In this document: positions 59,396 through 64,000 of the stretch, in pieces
How the letters are laid out: every line of letters begins with the position of its first letter
Numbering within the stretch: the first letter of the stretch is position 1
DNA from: Adineta ricciae
Lineage: Eukaryota; Rotifera; Eurotatoria; Adinetida; Adinetidae
Reading direction: 5' to 3'
Assembly: GCA_905250025.1 (NCBI GenBank)
Contig: CAJNOJ010000229.1
Coordinates: forward strand, 1-64,000
DNA length: 64,000 nucleotides
The notes under the pieces: generated by a model
The model's database searches: none
What the model saw: only the letters and a program-made list of their open reading frames with translations
Told to the model about the DNA's origin: nothing
Position numbers and translations under genes: made by a program

Positions 59396-61106
59396 TTACA
59401 AAGTTTTCCCGTCGGACTTTTTTTTATCGGCTGCTGGCTGCTTATTGTTCATAATTATCGGTTGATGTCCCTATTGATTTAAAATATTGATAGTTAACTT
59501 CTATTTATACGCGATGTTATACCTGTTGATCAGCATTAGGTTTTTGACACACATTGGTTTCAGCTAATGGTTTCGAAGCATTGCTTTGATCTGGATTAAG
59601 ACCACCTCTTCCACTACCCTTTCTGCTTGAGACTGATTGTGGACGTACAACAGAAGCGCCTACAAGAAGTATGAAGGGATAGTTAAAATGAAGAGTTGCA
59701 CTCACTAGATGTTCTTGATGACGCAGAAGATCTGTTCGATGAAGTTGGACGCGATGCACGTGTCTGTGATTGAGTACAAGTTACAGCTGGCTTTGGAGTT
59801 TGTTCACGTTTTGGTTCATGAGCAGACGTTTTCTTCGAGGAGTTTGTTGCTTTTGGCTTAGAATCATTATTCATAGGTGGCCGCAGTGAAGGGGATCTAC
59901 GAGCAGGAGCAGGTGAGTTTCCACGTGGCTTCGACTGTTCGATCTTTTGAGTATTTCCATTGCTCGAGAGTGATGAAGAACGCCTTGTATGTGGTGCAGG
60001 AGTATGATGTCCGCTATTCGTCTGATGAAAACTATCGTTCGATGAAGTTTGCGAAGAACTATCTAAAATTATCTTTCCATCATAATGAGTATCAAATCCT
60101 ACTACAAATATCGTTTACTTAGTAATGAAGTCAATTGAGATTTATAAAAGTTTTCTGTTCTGAATGTCGCCATGGACTTCGTTGGATGCTCGTTCTGATT
60201 TCAGAGATAGGATTAAATATGATTTTTCATCGAATAGAAATGAATTACGTTGGCAGGTGTTGTTCGCCTCGGCGGCGCTTCTATAGACATGGAATTTCGA
60301 CGGCTTGATCTATCAATTTCAACTTTTCACCGAACGTATTGATAAATCAGTGAAGTACTTACTGAGCGGAATGTGTTTCTTGGCGATTTTCTTTCTCGCG
60401 GCAATCTTGCTATGAAAAAGATCATATTGTTCAGTTTGCACGAAATTTAAAAAAATCATTTTTACGATATGTGTAGACCAAATGGGTAGTTCAACGGCTT
60501 CTTTGCAAAACTGGCATGGGATACGAATAATGCTGCTGTGGCTAGGACGCTCATGCGCCACTGGACGAGCTGAAAACGACGACGAATATTTGGCAAAAAC
60601 AGTAATATGAATCATACTTCGCTGCGATGCACTACTAGCGCTCCTCCGCAACGATGATCGTTCGCGTGGAGTTGGGGGAGGTTGAGGTGTTAGTGAATTT
60701 TCCGGTCGCAGTGTAGATGCATCTGTTTTCTTTAGATCCGCACAGTTATTTCGATAATGAGCAACGAAAATACCTCGTGCTACAAACTTTCGACATTTCG
60801 GACATTCATCAGTTTTCTTTGCACATGCAGCTGAGTGTTGATCTAATGCATCTTTTGACGTTTCTGTTTTCTCACAATATTGACAGGCAAATGATTGACT
60901 GTCGTGATCAGATGCCTAGAAATAAAACTCATGATCAAATTACCGGAAATCTCGTAAACTGCTTACCTGGTCTTGATTAGGATCTGATCCATTTATATGT
61001 CGTGCATAATCTCTATATATATGGGTTAAAAGTAAAGAAAACTTTATTTATAGAATCATCAAACCCACCTCTCCTGAGAATGGTTCTGTGGAGACGCAAT
61101 AGCCAT
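59396..61106 (-). CDS. TRAFD1/XAF1-like zinc-finger protein with a Ser-rich tail
   Basis: Confident exons: 61106-61069, 61012-60967, 60915-60618, 60569-60466 and 60409-60363, then about 60062-59706, 59659-59523 and 59470-59396. The join between 60363 and 60062 is unresolved; a further exon near 60330-60255 is likely. The N-terminal part has TRAF-type fingers: CQYCEKTETSKDALDQHSAA followed by C, then CPKCRKFV with H-x5-C, and a third, CQFCKEAVELPIWSTHIQDC (C-x2-C-x11-H-x3-C), completed only by splicing. The C-terminal half is a disordered Ser/Pro/Lys/Arg-rich tail (SSNRSSASSRTSS). TRAFD1 and XAF1 act in innate immune and apoptotic signalling in vertebrates; the role here is inferred only from finger type. 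Confidence 0.7.
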
Positions 61107-61732
61107 GAAGAAGTATTAAAATCTGCCGAAAAATCTCTGCATGTAAATAAAATGTTAATGTCAAGAAAAAATCCTACTTTCAACTCAACTCACACCGAAA
61201 AATAATGAGTAGACATGTAACGTGGAGAAAAAAAGGAATTCTACAAAAGGTAAAACGATAAAGAACGGAAGAAAGAAATGCTTGATACGAAGTGTCGTGC
61301 GATTTGATGTAGCCATAACACAAGTCGACAGGCGAATGTCAGACTTTCTTTGATGAACCGAATGTAAATACTAAAACTCTCAAAATCAGACAATCAGATC
61401 ACTAAGTCATGAACACTAGATTCAGAAAAGAGTACAGTAAGCAATCTATCAGCGTTTGCCATAGCGAAGACTTCGTATCGAGACCTTCAATATTTGATAA
61501 CGACAAAAAAACAGGTGGTATGTTTATATGAATATATCAAATTTGTAGGTTTAATGAAAAAGTAAAGAAATAAACTGCTTTACATCGCCCTCTATTGCAC
61601 GTGCGTGTAACTACTTGCCATTTATGTGGTTATTTGCTATAATGAAATCACACACAACATGAGTGACTGAGTCATTCGTTGCACAATACGAATGTAAGCA
61701 GTCGATTTTCCGAAGCTCTTCATTCTATTACG
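61107..61732. other. Divergent intergenic region, no gene seen
   Basis: Lies between the divergently transcribed zinc-finger gene and the gene at 61733. It probably holds both promoters; no clear TATA box was recognised and no coding region is supported. Confidence 0.45.
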
Positions 61733-62489
61733 ATGAGTAGAAAACGTCGACAGGTCGTAGAAGAGATAGAAGATGTGTCAGTTGAACCGGCAGCTAAAAG
61801 GGCGGCGAAAAATGAAATGAATATGGAAGATGTAACTATACACAAAACGTCCTTTTCAAACAGCAACTATTTCTGTTCTTTTTCTTGTGTTGTAGTACGA
61901 CAAATTCCTGATAGAAAAGAAAGCCGGTCGCTTCAAACGCACTGGCAAATGGGGTGGAATGTATAAAAGCGTCGCGCATGAATGTTGTGACGCGGAATGT
62001 GAACGTAAATGGGCACCGAAACCTGTACAGTGTTTAACAGACGATTACTATTGTCCATCGTGTGTACTTCATCATCGAAATAACATGAATCGTTTTGGCG
62101 AAGAAAGATTAAAGTGGACAGCGAATGTTCCGAATACATTCTACGTGTTTTCCATCATCGATCCGGGAACAAACGCGAAGGGTCAAAAAAATCAATCTCT
62201 GATTAAATTTGGTCGAACGCAGAACGAAGATGCTGTGAAACGATATCCAACAGCAGAATTGAAAAACTATCAAATGAAATTGTTGTTGAGTTTACGGGGG
62301 AAATTAATTACAATGACGAGAATTGAAAATTGGTGGAAAGAACAAGCGGAAAAGAATAAATGGTTTATGAGATTTAGTAATAATGCTTTTCATGGACAGA
62401 CAGAATGTGTTCAAGTCGATGACAACACTCTAGCAGAGCTAATAGCCAAGTCAAAAGAAATGGCGAATGTTCAAGAAGAAACGGATTGA
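61733..62489 (+). CDS. GIY-YIG/T5orf172-like domain protein, nuclear
   Basis: Two exons (61733-61831 and 61896-62489) separated by a 64-nt intron give 230 residues. The N terminus is highly basic (MSRKRRQVV, KRAAK), probably nuclear targeting. Residues ~48-95 have Cys and His spacing (HECCDAEC then CPSCVLHH) that could bind zinc. The C-terminal ~110 residues run FYVFSIID, IKFGRTQNEDAVKRY, IENWWKEQ, an order resembling GIY-YIG-superfamily T5orf172 domains (FYV-KIGRT-R). The canonical catalytic Glu and Asn are not obvious, so nuclease activity is uncertain. Similar proteins occur in large DNA viruses and mobile elements; origin by transfer is possible. Confidence 0.55.
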
Positions 62490-62511
62490 TTTCACTTGAA
62501 TAAAATTTCGA

Positions 62512-64000
62512 TTAATGAACAGAATATTTTATAAGAGCGTCATAGTTGTTGCCCTCTTCATACTTAGCATAGATAACGACATCCTTTGAACCAATTCTCA
62601 CTTCAGTTTGAAAAATAGAATCTCTGTATCCTTCCGTGTCTATCCAATGTGAATCGATCTGAAGTTTGACATCTTTGGCGTCTGGTATCACACATTTGAA
62701 AGGTACGACTGCACTCTTCTCGAGTATTCCACTTAATGGTTCGTAAATCCGACAGTGATTTTCGGCGAATTTGCCGTAAGTAAACGGAAGTGTCAGTGGA
62801 TTATCAAGATTTGTCACATTCAAATCGAATTCTACTACACTATTGAACTTTTTCGTGGTATCTACTCGACGCCGTGCAAAAATAGACAACTGATGTAGAC
62901 CTGTTTCTTGGGGTGCGAATAAAAGTTGCCATTGCTTTTTCTCATGATCGAATTGCGTTAACGTTTGATTTTCTTTTTCCACACAGTTAAACATGATCTT
63001 ACACAAAAGATCAACATTGTCAGGTGTTTGCATTTGCACTTCAGCATATGAAGCATGGCCGGGCCAAATAACTGTGGAACTATTGATCGGTGCAATAATT
63101 TTCAAATCTAAATCGTAAAATAGCTGCCAGGTTTTTGGGTACGATAATGGAGTCGTTGGGATGTCTTTCGCGGCGATCTTGAATGCTACAACAGAAGTAT
63201 ATAGACCTTGACTTGATTTTCGTTTAGCCATAATATCTGCTTTGAATACTCCATCGCTATTTGGTGCAAATCTACATTGCCAATAATGCTGATCACGATC
63301 ATAATAGACTTGATGTCCTCCGCGAACGTCTCCTTTCTCCCTATTTGTGAGTTTTCCGAGTAGTTCGACATCATCTGGTGTTTGTATCGCAATTTCTGCG
63401 AATGCCTCACCATCATCCAATCGAATGATATGCGTACCGATTGGAGACAGTACCTTTAAATGTAAATCATGGAATAACTGCCATGTTTCTGGATACGATA
63501 TTGATGGTTTGGGAATATCTTTTGCATCGATGCTAAAGGCTACAGCAGAATTATACAAACCTTTATCTGATTTTCGCTTTGCCATAATGACTGCTTTAAA
63601 CATTCCATTGCCATTGGGTGCAAAACAGCAAACCCAGCAACGTTTGACAGCGTCATAATACACTTGATATCCTCCTTCGACCTCATCTTCTTCGTCATTT
63701 ATTAATCTTCCCAGTAGTTCGACGTCATCTGATGTTTCGATAAGAATTTCCGCAATTGCTTGTCCTTTCTCCAAACGAATGAGATGTACATATAAAGGTG
63801 AAATAACTTTCAACTGTAGATCGAAAAATACTTTCCATGTTTGCGGATAACTAATCACACTATTGGGCATTTCTTCAATATCCAGCTTTAAGGTAATGGC
63901 CGAACTGTACCTATCAGTTTCTTCAATAGTACGTTTTGCGTAAATATTAATCTTATATTTACCGACTGAATTCGGAGCAAAAAAACAACAATGCAAGTTT
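62512..64000 (-). CDS. KY/hillarin-like repeat protein, C-terminal part (5' end beyond window)
   Basis: An open frame of at least 494 codons runs off the right edge, so the start is not seen. It consists of about four tandem ~125-residue units. Each begins with a SYPxTWxLFxDLxLKxxxPI motif, continues through AEIxIxTPDDVELLGKL, a (Y/F)DxxxxxWxCxFAPNxxGxFKADIMAKRK segment, and ends with AVAFxIxAKDIP. This matches the beta-sandwich repeats following the transglutaminase-like domain in kyphoscoliosis peptidase (KY) and hillarin. The peptidase domain would lie outside the window. Likely cytoskeletal or cytokinesis-associated; the catalytic residues cannot be judged here. It is convergent with the gene at 61733, 22 bp away. 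Confidence 0.65.
   Translation of the reverse strand, partial: NLHCCFFAPNSVGKYKINIYAKRTIEETDRYSSAITLKLDIEEMPNSVISYPQTWKVFFDLQLKVISPLYVHLIRLEKGQAIAEILIETSDDVELLGRLINDEEDEVEGGYQVYYDAVKRCWVCCFAPNGNGMFKAVIMAKRKSDKGLYNSAVAFSIDAKDIPKPSISYPETWQLFHDLHLKVLSPIGTHIIRLDDGEAFAEIAIQTPDDVELLGKLTNREKGDVRGGHQVYYDRDQHYWQCRFAPNSDGVFKADIMAKRKSSQGLYTSVVAFKIAAKDIPTTPLSYPKTWQLFYDLDLKIIAPINSSTVIWPGHASYAEVQMQTPDNVDLLCKIMFNCVEKENQTLTQFDHEKKQWQLLFAPQETGLHQLSIFARRRVDTTKKFNSVVEFDLNVTNLDNPLTLPFTYGKFAENHCRIYEPLSGILEKSAVVPFKCVIPDAKDVKLQIDSHWIDTEGYRDSIFQTEVRIGSKDVVIYAKYEEGNNYDALIKYSVH

Overview
The window is animal nuclear DNA: AT-rich, with many short introns (mostly about 45-70 bases, donors close to GTAAGT) and ordinary metazoan gene families (rhodopsin-like GPCRs, F-box, prolyl 4-hydroxylase, BEN domain, TRAFD1-like zinc fingers, KY/hillarin-like repeats). 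These sit beside intronless, bacterial-looking enzymes and a dense load of transposon and Env-like sequence. My best guess is a bdelloid rotifer (Adineta/Rotaria/Philodina type). That is inference from gene style and content; no rRNA or mitochondrial marker is present to prove it.

Layout. Bases 1-7.4 kb are repeat-rich and nearly gene-free: a tRNA-like element, a 163-bp tandem array, an Env-gene tail fragment, a TCGGA-rich block, a degenerate ~21-bp repeat and a 108-bp minisatellite. 7.4-8.3 kb holds a small coiled-coil, possibly BEN-like gene. 10.0-15.3 kb is a two-gene DNA transposon remnant on the minus strand: a Tnp2/EnSpm-like transposase with one in-frame stop, and 122 bp downstream an 11-exon BEN-domain gene. 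16.1-23.1 kb holds a tandem duplication of two minus-strand genes, a small type I membrane protein and an Env/fusion-glycoprotein-like protein. Copy B is intact and copy A is broken. The 163-bp array separates them. 24.5-30.2 kb is an 11-exon gene joining a MULE-like transposase to a C-terminal papain-fold, deubiquitinase-like peptidase. A truncated second copy follows at 31.9-33.3 kb, bounded by 163-bp repeats and assembly Ns.

From 34 kb on the region becomes mostly host-like. 36.0-42.0 kb encodes a 1,892-residue protein with a RING finger, a PARG-like (DUF2263-like) domain and sixteen PBZ-like zinc fingers. Then come a 7TM receptor, a D-threonine aldolase/D-serine dehydratase-like enzyme and a subtilase (both intronless), an F-box protein, a 2OG-Fe(II) prolyl hydroxylase, a single-pass receptor-like protein, a second 7TM receptor, a TRAFD1-like zinc-finger protein, a GIY-YIG/T5orf172-like protein, and the C-terminal part of a KY/hillarin-like protein running off the right edge.

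The most interesting systems are the BEN + Tnp2 transposon (a possible animal analogue of the two-protein En/Spm arrangement), the transposase-peptidase fusion, and the free-standing Env-like gene paired with a small membrane-protein gene and co-duplicated with the 163-bp array. Spliced models were derived by hand from splice consensus and reading-phase agreement; none is supported here by transcripts. Single Ns at 16855, 19026 and 33259 and the 64-N run at 31794-31857 lie exactly at repeat junctions, so the arrangement there may be an assembly product.
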